Shown here: positions 34,383 through 46,719 of the stretch, piece after piece | Numbering within the stretch: position 1 is the stretch's first letter | Layout: each line of letters opens with the position of its first letter | Assembly: GCF_943734655.1 (NCBI RefSeq) | Contig: NC_071355.1 | Location: forward strand, 18,302,268 to 18,366,267 | Direction: 5' to 3' | DNA from: Sabethes cyaneus | Lineage: Eukaryota > Arthropoda > Insecta > Diptera > Culicidae | Length of the DNA: 64,000 bases | Position numbers and translations under genes: made by a program | Notes under the pieces: generated by a model | Databases searched by the model: none | Told to the model about the DNA's origin: nothing | What the model saw: only the letters and a program-made list of their open reading frames with translations

Positions 34383-35311
34383 ACGGGTGGCAACTAAAAT
34401 TTTGGAATTTTTTCGCGGCCCTCATGCTCAACAACAAATGAGCTCAGAGAGAAATGAGAGTACCTATGTATGTGTTAGCTCTCTCTCCTCTTTTTGTTAA
34501 TATTTTTTGTTTTATTTATGCTTGCCCAGTTTTGCTAAAAATGGCGTCAAAACAAGAAGCATTTCGGGAGCGCGTTGTACACTTATACGAGCTGCAACAG
34601 AAATCTCGGCAAAACGTATACGGTACAACGTTTAAAAACCAAATATGTTGCGGCTTCGACTGTTCACCATATCCTAAGATGCCCAACAACTATTTGCAAG
34701 CAAGGTAGTGAAAAACCAGCCAAAATTATGGACGCAGAAGGACATCGTTCTCTTTCTCGTTTCTTCAACAACAAGTCCTCTGGTTTGGCTATCAATTAAG
34801 ATGCGCTAGAAGAATGTTTGAAGAAAATTTTGATCCCGTTTCTACAAAAACATCATGCAGATGGACAATACGCGTTTTGGTCGGATGGAGCATCATCGCA
34901 TTACGCTAAAAAAAACACAATCGTTCCTGAATACCCATTCGATCTCATTTTAACCCACAAACCACGACCCGAAAAATCTGTCTCAGTGCGCCCAATCGAA
35001 TATTTCTTCGGGATTTTGAGTTCCTTGGTGTACAACAATAACTAGAGAACCACGAATTGAAACAGTTGATTGGTAGAATCAAGAGAGCCATTCGCAAATC
35101 TGACATGACGGCCGTACAACGCTCCTGTTTCGACGTCAAACGAAAGCTTCGCCGAACAGCCGATTACGGACCGTTTTCAAATGTACACTAATTTTTTTTT
35201 TCAACAATGGATAATGTATCTTTAATTTCGGTGAATCAGATCTTCTCTATGTATCTTTGTCTTTTTTTGACAGCTTGTTGAAAAAATTCCAAAATTTTAG
35301 TTGCCACCCGT
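34383..35311 (+). mobile_element. ITmD37E-type Tc1/mariner element, internally deleted
   Basis: TA at 34381-34382 and 35312-35313 flank terminal inverted repeats that start ACGGGTGGCAACTAAAATTT and run at least 32 bp with near-perfect identity. The 929-bp length is short for an autonomous relative (usually about 1.2-1.4 kb). The interior carries a transposase remnant. Confidence 0.9.
34541..35191 (+). pseudogene. Transposase remnant, D37E type
   Basis: It starts MASKQEAFRERVVHLYE, shifts frame, and reads KPAKIMDAEGHRSLSRFFNN. It then jumps to SGLAIN, a TAA stop, and LEECLKKILIPFLQKHHADG. The second catalytic Asp is in FWSDGASSHYA and the third residue is Glu in RPIEYFFG, with 37 residues between them: D37E. 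The end reads RSCFDVKRKLRRTADYGPF, followed by TAA 35189-35191. The region with the first catalytic Asp is missing, so the deletion removed the middle of the gene. A frameshift also lies near 35045. Confidence 0.85.
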
Positions 35312-35459
35312 TAGAGAAGTTCTGATATATGTGATGTTATACTGTTCTATAAAAAGCTGTGTTGCTTGGGGGATATGCCAATTTTGCGCATCAAATACGA
35401 TTTATTAGCATGTATATATGTACGTAATGCTGATTTTTAACTTTTTTATACATATAAAA

Positions 35460-36050
35460 ATGCTAGCTGGGCATATTGCATATTCTAGTATTTCTAGTAT
35501 TTGCAGAATGAAAGTTATTATCAATCGGGTTTCCTGTCACAAGAAGCAACTAAAATGATTTTGCTAAAAATTAAGATTGACTAACTGAATATATTTATTT
35601 TGTTAAAACAACCAGTTTTCGAAAATTGCACAACTTCAGTGGCGCGTTGATTTTATCCACCTATCATATCAATATGCGCGATAAAATTTAATGCGCACAT
35701 GCTGCAAACGAACTAACACTGCTCAAAAATCACTATTTATTCTATCCCATTATTCTGTGTGATATTTTACGAACGAACTTTCGTTCGTTCTGGTGGAACT
35801 CATAATTTTATAAGCAGTTTTATTAAATTGGTCATGAAAACCACTATACGAACGTAATAAAACTTGGAATTGTTTCTTGGGAAATCCCCAACGAACGCTT
35901 GCTTTTGACGTACTGAGTAACCAAATTGATTGTCCAGATTGGCGCTCAATTCTCTTCGATTCTTCCAGAATAGGCTCGATTGCGATTGGCAAACTTTTCC
36001 TTCCCAACCCGTTAATCTCGACAATGTCTGCTATTTCTCACTGTAAGTCA
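35460..36050 (-). repeat. Dispersed repeat family A, inverted copy
   Basis: It matches the reverse complement of about 360-1080, sharing TCGAAAACTGGTTGTTTTAA, the GGCGCGTTGATTTTATCC block and the segment reading YSGFHDQ. It is non-coding apart from short frames that are shared with copy 1 only through nucleotide similarity. Confidence 0.6.
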
Positions 36051-36959
36051 TAGAAGTGTATTTGCATGTTGAAAAGTTTTAACCAGTTAAAAAAAATCTG
36101 TATCTAGTTTTCGATTTTCACGTAACCAGAGACCGTTTCAAAGTTAGCATAAGACAACTAACATTGGTAATAAGCATCCAGTATGTACACTTTTAGACGT
36201 AGTAAATGAATAATTCGTTTGAGCTTGTTTACGGTTCAAACACCCGTCATTGATATCTGCGATTTCAAAAGCAGTTTTCAAACTAGCAACGTCTACTCAA
36301 ATAATTGCGATTACGAGCGCATTTTTTTCATTGTGCATTGTAAAGATTGACTTGCTGACATGTTATTAATAGAATCTAGCAAAATGCAAAACCTGTAGCG
36401 AAAATCTATGGCTATGGACTGCATCCAATAAGAACCCATTTGCGGGTAGAACCACTGAATCCAGATTTAGCTGGTGACCGTCGTGGTTAATATCGATCTA
36501 TCTGAAGGCCGAATTCGTTGGTTGCGTTTGTTATTCAACTGGTTCAACTGTTCAAGTGTTATTCAACTGGAACAAATTTGGTTAGATTGCTGTTATTTGA
36601 CAGCAAATACCAGGTTGATGAATGAATTCGATGTGAATTGAGTTGAAAAGGAACTATGACACATTCCATTCTTTATTCCCTAATGTGAACACGGATTTCT
36701 TGAATCAATTTGTTTTTTCAATGCAATAATTTGAGGCTTAGTGAGCTCTTATTGCAGTTTTCGTAACCATTTGGCTCTGAATCTTCCTCACTTGTATCTG
36801 TACACGATAAACAAAATCTAACAATCTGCCAATTTTTATTAGGATTTTAATGAAAATATTTTCAAATTTTTTTAGCACATGCTATAAATAACTTCCCTTG
36901 TGGGTATCTCAATGACAAACATCTTAATTATCACTCTCATCAAAATAGCCCATAACGTT

Positions 36960-39250
36960 TCTATTAAAATACCATTTCCAGCGAAAGCATCTCGTTAGGA
37001 TGTGTCCCACCGCCGCCCCCACGCAGCATCCAACACAACAACAACAACAACAACGGCGAGACACGTCCGAACGCTGATATCAATCACATTAGCATGATTT
37101 AATTTGGGAATATTTTTCCTTCCGGACCGAGAGAGAGAGAGTGGAAAAAGGTTTCCGCAATTCTATTTTAATTAGAAAATTTCGACCTTGGTCTTCATCG
37201 CTTCCCCCCTTGTTTCAGGCACATCATTTTACGAACGTGACCTGATTTGTGAGAAATGGCCACCACGCTTTTGGACGCACAAACGCGGTCGGTGGACGCG
37301 GCAGCAGCCAGCGCCAGCGCCAGCGCCAGCGGCGTGAAATATGAGGCCATTCATAAGCACATTACGTAACGGCTATTACTCACTCTTGAAAACATTTCCC
37401 CACTCGGGTGGCTTCTCCTCTCAGCTTCGCAGTTGTAATCAGCTTCGCAGTTCCTCTGCCTCGACGACGACGACGACCAACAACCGACGACCGTTGCGGG
37501 CGCGCTTTGGTTTTATTTTACTCGTTTCTTTTTAGATATATTTTTAAACGCGCAAAACGCTTGCCACTTGCAGCACCAACTACGGTTGAGGCCTTCAGCC
37601 TTGCTTGCTTGTATCTAGTCGAAAGAAGCACTCGGATTTTACGCCGCGCTCGCTCTGGCCACTTTGGTGTTGTGGGCTATTCCCCAAACTCCGAAAAAGA
37701 AATGGTATTATCTAATAATGGACGCCTTTCAAGCTACACTTTCGTTCAGCTACCAGAGCAGAGCCAGCACTGCGTTCAGCGTTGAGGGAATTCTGATCTT
37801 TTTACTTTCTAACAGCCCAGCCAAAGACCGTGCACTCAATTTAACACAAACACAGTCTGCAACTGCTACCAATTCGTATCCCTTTTGGGGAAATGGCGGG
37901 AAAATGCACTGGAAACTTGCAACTCACTGATAACGATGTTTTCTTGTGCTTCGGTTCGGCACAGTTTTTTTTTCGTGCACAGTCCTATCAATAGGAACAC
38001 TGACAGCAGAAGCAGCAGCAGCACGTGGTAATGAAATTTTCGTTTGGATGAAGTCTTCTGCGCCTCCTGTGTGTTCCGTTGTCAAGGCACCCGTAGAGTT
38101 AAGAAACAACAACGCAGAAAAAAAGCTCACTTTGTAAATTTCTTCCTTCTCGCAGCTAGAAACTGGACTCGCACTCGGACGACGTCGAAATGGACGAAAA
38201 ATTGGCTCCTTCTGCTCGGTAGAACAGATTGCAAACTGAACTGAACTGACTGCTCGTAAAGGGGTGGCGAAGGCGAGCAGAGAAAGACAGAAAGAGAGAG
38301 AAAGCAACAAAAAAAACTACCCCCGATGGGAATGCAGTGCAGAGCAGTAGAGTGGGGGGTCCTGTTCAAATTTGCACCGAACACTTCTGCTGTAGCGGCA
38401 GTATAGGTACTGAACAACTGCGTGCAGCCAAATCTACCCGAGGCAAGTGCGAAGTTGATTGCAATACGAAGTACTGCTGCAGCAGCAGCAGCAGCAGCAG
38501 CAGCAGCTCTAAAGCCATTCAGACAATGTTTTCGCATTTTCTGCCTGTGCACTGCACACTGCCTTCGAGGGGTAAGAAGTAGTGGGAGGGGGTGTGTACC
38601 GAGTTTGATTGCCTGTCACCGGTCTTGCCCTGTCCTGCCCCTGCCTTGTGCTTCCAGCGACCGCGTTCAGCCCGTTCAACCGGCTATACCCAGTGGCTCA
38701 GTTTTATTACACCTTGGCATTTGTTTTTATTTTTTCTCCTTCTTTCATTTCTGCGTGCTGCGACGTGCTGATTGCCGGGCTAGCCGCCACAGACAGACGA
38801 AACTTCGGCGGCTGTCCCGGTTTTGTCTGTCCGTCTGTCGGTCTGTCCCTCTACATAGGAGGTCTGTGGTCTGGTCGTATTATGAACACACTGTTTCACT
38901 ATGTCGGCCGGCTCTTTTCTTGTCGAGTGCCTCCTCTCGCATACCGACCGATCTATCAAACGCATATTGACGTAATCATCAATCCCGGCACCGGGAGGCG
39001 AGCGAAGCGAGGGTTGCACGCACGAACGGATAGATTACGGACGGCGAACATTCCTAGCTGCACCGCATTGCTTCGAAATTACGTACGTACGGGGTTTTAT
39101 TTGTCTCCGGCGCTGCGGCACGTTTCTTCGATAAACTTTAGCCAAGTTAGAACGAAATTGACGCGCGCGTTTCGACATACTTCGGAACTTTTAAGGCCTC
39201 CCCGACTCGACTGTATTACTTAGTATTTATTCTTCATAATAAAACCGGAA
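36960..39250. other. Repeat-poor, GC-richer island with simple repeats
   Basis: None of the dispersed families in the window occurs here. The composition is more balanced and CpG-containing. Simple repeats are (CAA) near 37040, (AGCGCC) near 37309 and (GCA) at 38479-38506. It could be a conserved regulatory or untranslated region of a neighbouring host gene. The open frames up to about 200 codons on both strands show no family resemblance and mostly lack a good start. Confidence 0.5.
38479..38506. repeat. GCA trinucleotide microsatellite
   Basis: About nine uninterrupted GCA units lie here. The minus strand would read poly-Ala, but no gene context supports coding. Confidence 0.9.
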
Positions 39251-40180
39251 TTGCCGCGAGTGTTTCACAGCGGAGCTGTGTTTTTTTCTTCTTCTGTAAA
39301 CTGTAATTGTCGAAAAAAAACTGAACCATCCTGGTTACGCGACCGACGAGCGATCGGAAAACAGACTAAGCTGACAATGAGCTCGTGCTCGTAAATGAAA
39401 ACTTTGGCGAAAATTTATGGCCTTCCGCTTCTAAGACCGGCCGAACGAAATGCTAATGGCTGTGCGTGCAGCGGAACTTTGTTTTATGGTGAAAAGGAAC
39501 TTTGTCGAAAAAAAAAGCGAGTCAATAATTTTCTCACTCCGTGCTATAAATTTAACCGTTTCGAAGGAGAGATTTAAGCGATTGTTGAAATTTAAGGCAC
39601 ACATCCAGCTTGTTTATTTCAGTCTAATTGATTGCAGCTAATGTTATTTTAATTTGGAGGCATGCATAATAAGCCCAGTTGTTTTTCAATTATGCTTTTT
39701 ATTGTTTCTGTTGTATCAGCTTACAAATAGTTCTCGTATACCACAGGGTGTCAATTCGGGGGTCACTACTATTCTGTACCTATATAAACCGCGCAGCGTC
39801 CGTATTCAATGAAGTTGGAAGGTTTTTTTCTCTGATGACCCGAAAATCTATCTTGTAGTTAGACAAATTGTGGACTGCAGAATGTAACAGGAACTCCTGG
39901 ACTTGTTTAGTAACTGGTGAGTAAGGAAGCAATAGGACACCGCCTCTTGTTCCTGATAATAAATAACCGAAGTAGGTGCTAGTGTTTTATCACGCGCCAT
40001 GCGTGAGAGTATGCTTGAAACTATCAATGTTTCCCTGTTGAATACAACAGATGCCGTTACTTTGTAACGCATATTGTACATTTCGGAAGCAGCTCAGTTT
40101 TGCGCGACAATAAATTTACTCAACGCAGCAACCTGATTCTCTCATGCATCTCAGTTTCCTTTGTGTTTATCGTTAATCAC
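39250..40180. other. Stretch without recognised feature
   Basis: I see no coding resemblance and no repeat shared with other parts of the window. Confidence 0.45.
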
Positions 40181-40186
40181 AATATA

Positions 40187-40920
40187 ATGTTCCGATTTTG
40201 TCAGCTCCCGATTTTGTCTACCTCCGATTTTATCAGCTTTTTATCCCGATTTGGTTTATAAAACGTTTTAGCCTATTCTGATTCTCTGGGGAGAGTTTTT
40301 GAATAAAATGATGCCTTCTTGCGAGTAATTACTCGGTGTCAAAATTAAGGTATTTTTATAGTAAAAGTTCTACAGTTCATAAACAAGCAAAGAAACAGCT
40401 ATGCTATATTCAGCAATGTTGTGTATTTTTACTATTTGTGCAACTTTGTTAAACAGGAAAAAGTAATACAACAAAAAACAAAAAAATCTAAAATGGAAAA
40501 ACTGATTTTAACGATTCATTTATGACAATTAGGATTTTTCTATCTTTGCTGAAGAGATGGAAGGTTTCTGTCTTCAGCAAAATTTCTGTAACGATATGCT
40601 GTAACACTTTGCAGAACACATCTATGTGTTATATTGAAACTGAAAAAAATAATTTTTTATTGCACTTTTAGGGGGATTAGTTAAAATTTTAATTCCGCTG
40701 GACGACAGAACTTTTAATTTCAAGAAACTCTTCCAAAGGTTTCAAAAACCTAAAGCCAAGTTTCCCCGTTTAAAGCTAATACGCCCCAAAAAAGATTCTG
40801 GACCAGTGTGCTGTGCCCGGTTGATTGAGCTTTCGGTTGACCAATTGAAGGTTAAAATTTAGTTTTTAGTAGAAGTCTTCGATATTGCAAGGTTTTAAGT
40901 TTTGAATTTTCAAAAAATTT
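40187..40920 (-). mobile_element. Non-autonomous DNA element family F, inverted copy
   Basis: The left end, after TA at 40185-40186, is ATGTTCCGATTTTGTCAG. It is followed by three further CCGATTTTGTC-like units within 60 bp. Positions 40370-40915 match 2010-2585 in reverse. The opposite terminus (the 1935 end of copy 1) is missing. The two truncated copies together show an element of roughly 0.8 kb with inverted ends. Confidence 0.65.
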
Positions 40921-42069
40921 TCGAAAAAAATAGTTGGTAAACATTGTTTTTATTTATTGCGCTCATGTTGCGAAATTTAATTTTTTTGAATTGAAATGTC
41001 GCAAACATATTCAGCTGCTGGCTCTCGAACGGTATCAAATCACTTTTCCGGGTTCTCGGATGAACGGTAGTAAGTTGCTATGGAGAGGTATAGGAAAAGT
41101 TCGCTTTTTTATCAAAATTAGGCAGAAGTCATGAAAATTAAGTATAACAGAGTAGCTGTACCACAAATAAAATAAGATTAGTGATTGTTTTTCAAGTAGG
41201 TAAACATAGATAAGGGAGGAATTTTGATTTTACTACCGCTAGAAAAGCGCCATCTCTAGAAAAGCAACGGTTCGTATGGTGTCCTATTGTTTAACTGTAA
41301 CTCATTTCCCTAGTATCCAGTCGAACAACGCACGACAGCTGACTAAATTATGCGGGCTTCGTTCATGTCCATAACTGACCGATCTTGTTAATGTTATCAT
41401 TTAATCATCTAGTACCATTTTATTATCTAATATATGGGTCATTCCATCTCAAACGTACACAAAAATCGAAAAAATTGGAACCGACCATCAGCGATTTCAA
41501 CCAAAGTTGGCATAATAGTTCATTCCGACTCTACAACCAATTTCCCAAAGTTGTATGCCGATTGATCAATCCCCCTAGCAGTGGCGCTACTATCTTTTTT
41601 ACAGGTTTTCAAAGAAGACGTTTTTTGAGTTCAAATATTTCTGAAACAGTTTGATGTGAAGACGTTCCAATAAACTTTTTCGATGGATTTTTGGCCGCGC
41701 AACCGAATGATGTTATCAGTTTTTATCTAATTTGTCAAAATCATACATTTTTTTCCGATTTAAAACGAAAAATGCGAATATCTCAAGACACCCCTAATTT
41801 TATTTTTAAACAAATATGCTCAAAATGTTTGCCAGAAAATTCTACACAAGAATCACATAACTAGAAAAAACAATATTGGAAGTTTGGGAGATACGGTGTT
41901 TTGATTATCTGGGGGGCGTAATTTTAACTGAATTGTTAGCGAAAGTATGTTTAAACACGTCTACCTGAAGTTTCCGGACATTTTCATGACTAAAATGCAT
42001 TTTAATGAAAAAAATTCATTTTCAGCATAGAATCAGCATAATAAATTTTGATGTTCTGGATTCTTTTGT

Positions 42070-42380
42070 ATAACTATACCTATAAAAATGGATTTCTGTC
42101 TGTCCGTGTGTTCCTTATAGAATCGAAAACTACTGAACCGATCGGCGTGAAAATTTACATACAGGGGTTTTTGGGCCCAGGGAAGATTCATATGATTGTT
42201 AGAGACCCCTCTTCCTACTAAGAGGGGTGGCTCCCATACAAATGAAGCACAATTTTCTGCATAACTCGAAAACTAATCAAGCAAATGGAACAAAATTTGA
42301 CATGTGGGTGTTTTTGGAGGCATGATTTTTTTCTATGGTGAATTGAGACCCCTTTAATAGTGGGGCGGCTCCTAAAGATC
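42070..42380 (+). repeat. Dispersed repeat with GTCTGTCCGTGTGTTCC segment
   Basis: The sequence around ATGGATTTCTGTCTGTCCGT, ACTGAACCGATCGGCGTGAA and two AGACCCCT-type units looks like a common insect interspersed repeat. I recall the pattern but cannot name the family, and no second copy is present here. The flanking 40925-42070 and 42380-44050 hold no recognised gene. Confidence 0.35.
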
Positions 42381-44049
42381 TAGTTATTGAATTCTAGTGT
42401 GATTTACGGTGCCGCATGGTAAGTTTTTGTTTATGGACAAAACTGGCCACTGGTCTGGGTGTTCCCGGAAGTCCCCGGAACCTTGTCCTTATATAACCAA
42501 CGTGGCGCTAGGTTGTTGATCTGACTGTCAGTGATCTAGTTTTTAAGTTCTAGCGTAATTTGAGGTGTCGCATGATAAGTATTTGTTCATGTTCGATACT
42601 GGCTATTTTCCACAGCGATAACTTAATCCCAAAACATTTCCGGTTAGTCCCAATACAGCGTAAAACTCCTAAAATGGTCGGCAATGGGCATATGTTGCAT
42701 AAAAAATCAATACCGGCTGTGTTTAATATTCATTTTGGAAGTGTCATTAAAGATTTTTATTTACTTTACATGAACAATCTGCCCTTTAAAACTTCAAAAG
42801 GGCGTAATTCAAAAATTCGTCGATCAATTTTTTTAAAAATTGGCTCAGAGGTGTAGGATGGTAATACAAACCAACTGGTATTTTCCGTTTAAATAGCCTA
42901 TTTTATTTTTAAAACGGTATTTTGAACACCGTGCTGATAACAGCATTTAAAAGGTCAAGCACACAATTTTAATATATATCATAGTAGACATGTGAGCGTT
43001 AGCGTCATTTGAGGTCATAGTCACAAGCTTATAACAGTAATAATTTGGGACAAGTCAGTAAAATTTAAGACTGCTTAAGGACAAGGTCATCAGAGTCCAT
43101 TTATGGCAGTCAGTATGGTACCGAATATCACCCTTCCCTTCCCTTCTTCAGTGTACCAACATGCTTCCATAGACTCGGGAAATCATCATAAAAAAATAAA
43201 ATTACTTCAACAAACCTGCTAGCCGTAATCAGATCTTGCAACTCGAAGCACTAAACATTGCATTCTATAGGTTCTATTACTTTTTGGGGCATAACTTACA
43301 ATAAATACTGAGATTTCTACCCAATTAAAATTCATCACTATATTTTCACTATTTCGCCGTCGATTTTTCATTAATTTTTTTCGGCCGTTCTATTCATCAC
43401 ATCACTCACGAAACTTAACTTGAAACACAGAAAACTTGAATTTACCACCCGAACAGTTATCTGGTGAGATATTATAATTATTTTGCCCCAACTGTTCACT
43501 TGAAATGATATGAAAAACTTTACTTCGTTTCGATTGCAATTCCGAATCTGCGACCGTCGTTGTTGATACGTTACCAAGGAAACGGGAGTGATGCCATATT
43601 TACGTTGAGCATGAAATTATCCAATAATTTTCGTTTTTAAGTTAACCGTCGTAAAGTGTCGAAAATATACTTATAAAATTCTCTGATAATAAAATTCACC
43701 ATAAACAACATTTTATGTAATAGAATTACTGTCGGAACAGTCCACAGCAAAAATGGATACACGATTCTACGTTTCATAATTGTTCATAACAGATTATTAC
43801 CTACTGCTAGCAACTCAGCATAAACTTAGCATAAACAAAACGATAGTGGAAACAAGTACTGGAATCAGTAAAAAAAGTAGCTGGTCTCTGACGACCTTCA
43901 CCTTAAGAAAGCACCTTAATGATTAAAATGCGTTCGGGCTGATTAAAATGTGTTCCAGTGCTTAAATTTTTAATGTAAAAACTCAGAAGTTTAAGATAAT
44001 AATAGTGACTTCCAGTGGTAACAGCTTGGAAAATTAAAGTTAACAAGAA

Positions 44050-44880
44050 GATTACTTACTTTAGCAGCCGAGAGCCGGGGTGGCTCTTGCCGTATAAGAA
44101 TTCCTCTCCATTTTACTCGGTGCTGGGCCACTCGTCGTAAATTCGTTGCGCGTCTCGACACACGTAAATCGGGTTCAACCTAGTCAAGCCATTTAGCACG
44201 TTGGGCCTCTCTATTGCTGGCGCCGGTGGGGGTCTTGAAGAGAACGGATTTCACTGCACAGTCGTCAGGCAACCTTGCGACGTGGCCGATCCACCGTAAT
44301 TTTCCAACTTTCGCCAGATGTACGATGGGAATCCCTCCAAGTAGTGCCTGCAACTCGTCGTTCATACCGCTATGCCACTCTTCGCTTTCCGTTTGTACTC
44401 CGCCAAAAATAGTCCGCTACACCTTCCGTTCAAATACGGCAAGCAAACGTATGTCTTCCGTAAGCAAAGTTACTATCCCAAGTTTGTTCGTTTTTAGTCT
44501 GGCGTAGATTGCCTCCGCCTCGCCGTCCCAAGGTTTCTAGTAATGATGTCGAGGTCGTCTGCAAAGGCTAGCAGTTGGCTACTATTGCTGAAAATCGTCC
44601 CTCTCGTTTCGATGCCCGCTCACCGGATCACACCTTCAATAGCGACATTGAATAACATACAGGACAGTCCATCGGCTTGCCGCAACATTCTGCGCGATTC
44701 GAAAGGATTCTAGAATGACCTCGAAACGCGCACGTAGCACATCACTCGCTCCAGAGTAGCTTTGATCAACCGCTTCAGTTTGTCCGGTAAACAGTATTCA
44801 TGCATTATCTGTCATATCTGTTCGCGTTCAACTGTATCGTATGCTGCTCTGAAATCCACGAAATCCAGTTAGTCAACACA
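44050..44880 (-). pseudogene. RTE-like LINE remnant, minus strand
   Basis: On the minus strand the broken frames read FVDFRAAYDTVEREQ, LKRLIKATLE, ETRGTIFSNSSQLLAFADDLD, MNDELQALLGGIPIVHLAK and LRWIGHVARLPDD, ending REAQRAKWLD. This is the same organisation as the remnants at 28480 and 31050. Part of the thumb is deleted and several stops occur, so the copy is dead. Confidence 0.8.
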
Positions 44881-45731
44881 TCACTTATAATAAGGTAAAA
44901 CAATCAGTAGAGATACGACTACACTGTTTAAAATAGGTTCCTTTCCCTACGTCGTTATTTGACAATTGTTATGCAAACATTTAGCGCAACTAATTGTTGA
45001 TGCATCAAAAATTACAGAACTTAAAAGTTTATCGAGAACAATTCATTAGAGTGAGTAACGCTCCATCACCATGGTTAACGCTTGAAAAACTATATCATTT
45101 TCCAAAAAACTGCGATTAAACAGTTACAGCAAACATAAATTACAGCAAAGCTAAATAAGGTGGCTTCATGAAATAATCTCTACCCAAATTTGAATCGACT
45201 GGACGGTGGGTAGGATGTATATTTTCGCTCCATTTCTGGCTTCTGGGGCCGACCGTGACCGAGACGCTGAAAATCCGGCCAAATAAACTGCGTGTTTTGG
45301 TCTCGAGCAGCCAAATGATATTGCTGCTTGTTAGCTCTTTACTGCCCATAATCGCATATCAGTCCCATCATAATTAATATTATGAAATACGGCATATTTT
45401 TTGGATAATTCCATGTAGTAGAAATAAATGTGAGTAATTTCTGTGTATTCCATCCATTAAGCATCATTTATAGTATGCTAGAGCGTTTCAAAGTTTCTTA
45501 AAAAGTCTTAGTGATGACTTGTGAGGCAATATGTATAGAACTGTATAGAAGATTTTTAGATCAAAAATATTTTTATCAATTTCTGAGATGGCGTTTTTTG
45601 GAAAATCGATTTTTAATTTTTAAAAAGCTTTCAATTCAGTGTAGAAATTTATTGTTATTTTTTTCACTACTTTTTTATGAAAATTCAGAATATTTTCTAA
45701 AAGTCACTCATAGATCATTTCTCTGCAGGTC

Positions 45732-45889
45732 CTATCCAGCTTTTTCCGAGCCATAATTTTTGACATTCCAGTAATACATCGCACGTTTTGTTTCCGTACG
45801 TTCCTTTGGTTTTACGGTGAACATGCGAAAGAAAACGTGCGATGTATTACTGAAATGTCAAAAATTATGGCTCGTAAAAAGTTGGATAG
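45732..45889. repeat. Hairpin with 58-bp arms
   Basis: Arms 45732-45789 and 45832-45889 pair at 55 of 58 positions around a 42-nt loop. They contain GAGCCATAATTTTTGACATT and its complement. No target duplication is obvious. It may be a fold-back MITE or the core of a larger element. Confidence 0.9.
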
Positions 45890-46143
45890 TTTTTGAGTTA
45901 CATTTTTTGTTAAAAAAATATAATAAAATTACGCCCTTTACAAAAGTTAGTCTAGACCAATTTTGAAAAACCTAGGTATACAAAGTTGTTTATTTACATG
46001 AACTCTACACACACAAAGTTTCTTTGAATTCTGAGACGTTTGGTTGAGTTGGCATGAAATCGCTCAAGATTTACTAAAAAATAACATATCAGTCTCTAAC
46101 CTTGTTTTTTCAATGAAATTCCTAACAAAATTAAATCAGCGTA

Positions 46144-46709
46144 GTGGAAATTAACTGTGCGGTCAGCGATCCTAGCCTGACAGCCAACGAGCTATTAGAC
46201 TATGGAAATGGTCATTTTCAGGTTCCCAATTCCCTACCGGTAAAGATAATGCACTGTAACAAATCGCATAAAGCATCACTTGACAACGCTATTAAAATGG
46301 CGTTTCGAGTGCCTTTTGCCGGATCTGTTCTGCCTAGCCACGCATGCGTGGATAAAATTCGTTTAACTTTACGTTTTTTTGTGCCGCGAATTAAGAACTG
46401 TTTTCGGTTGCAAGCAGTTCAGTCATACAAAAGTGGCTCTATTGTAAGGAGACTTCGCAAGACGCGATCCGTATACAAATTGTGCAGTAATAGAGTAATG
46501 AAGGAGAATTGTTCAAGAAGGCCGCCCCCAGGGACCTAATTTCCTCCAACCTCTACGAGGTTTCATTATCTGATTCGGCTGGAGAATCAGAAATTGACAA
46601 TATAGACAGACCATCTTTTGTCATTATTGGAGAATATAAAAAGAGGAAAGAACTTTCTTCCAATAGACTTCCAAAGGAAGATTTTAAGATATCCTCTGAA
46701 GTGGACTAA
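46144..46709 (+). pseudogene. LINE ORF1 (gag-like) remnant
   Basis: The first frame (46144-46539) contains GHFQVPNSLPVKIMHC, then FAGSVLPSHACVDKIRLTLR and FVPRIKNC. These resemble the nucleic-acid-binding ORF1 proteins of insect Jockey-group LINEs, just before the usual zinc knuckles. After a frameshift near 46505 it reads APRDLISSNLYEV, then PSFVIIGEYKKRK, and ends at TAA 46707. Knuckle cysteines are largely lost. The assignment is by general resemblance, so moderate confidence. Confidence 0.55.
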
Positions 46710-46719
46710 CAATGGAGAT

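Noticed and set aside
37256..37369. Small frame starting ATGGCCACCACG with Ala/Ser-rich repeat
   Set aside because: It is very short, dominated by the AGCGCC simple repeat, and lacks splice or family support.
38479..38506. GCA tract considered as a CRISPR-like or coding repeat
   Set aside because: It is a plain trinucleotide microsatellite in a eukaryotic sequence; there are no spacers and no CRISPR arrays in the window.
38127..38552. Minus-strand frame with a poly-Ala run
   Set aside because: The run is the GCA microsatellite; the remainder shows no family resemblance.
38609..39223. 204-codon open frame in the GC-richer island
   Set aside because: It lacks a good start, has no recognisable domain, and overlaps other long frames on both strands as expected from composition.
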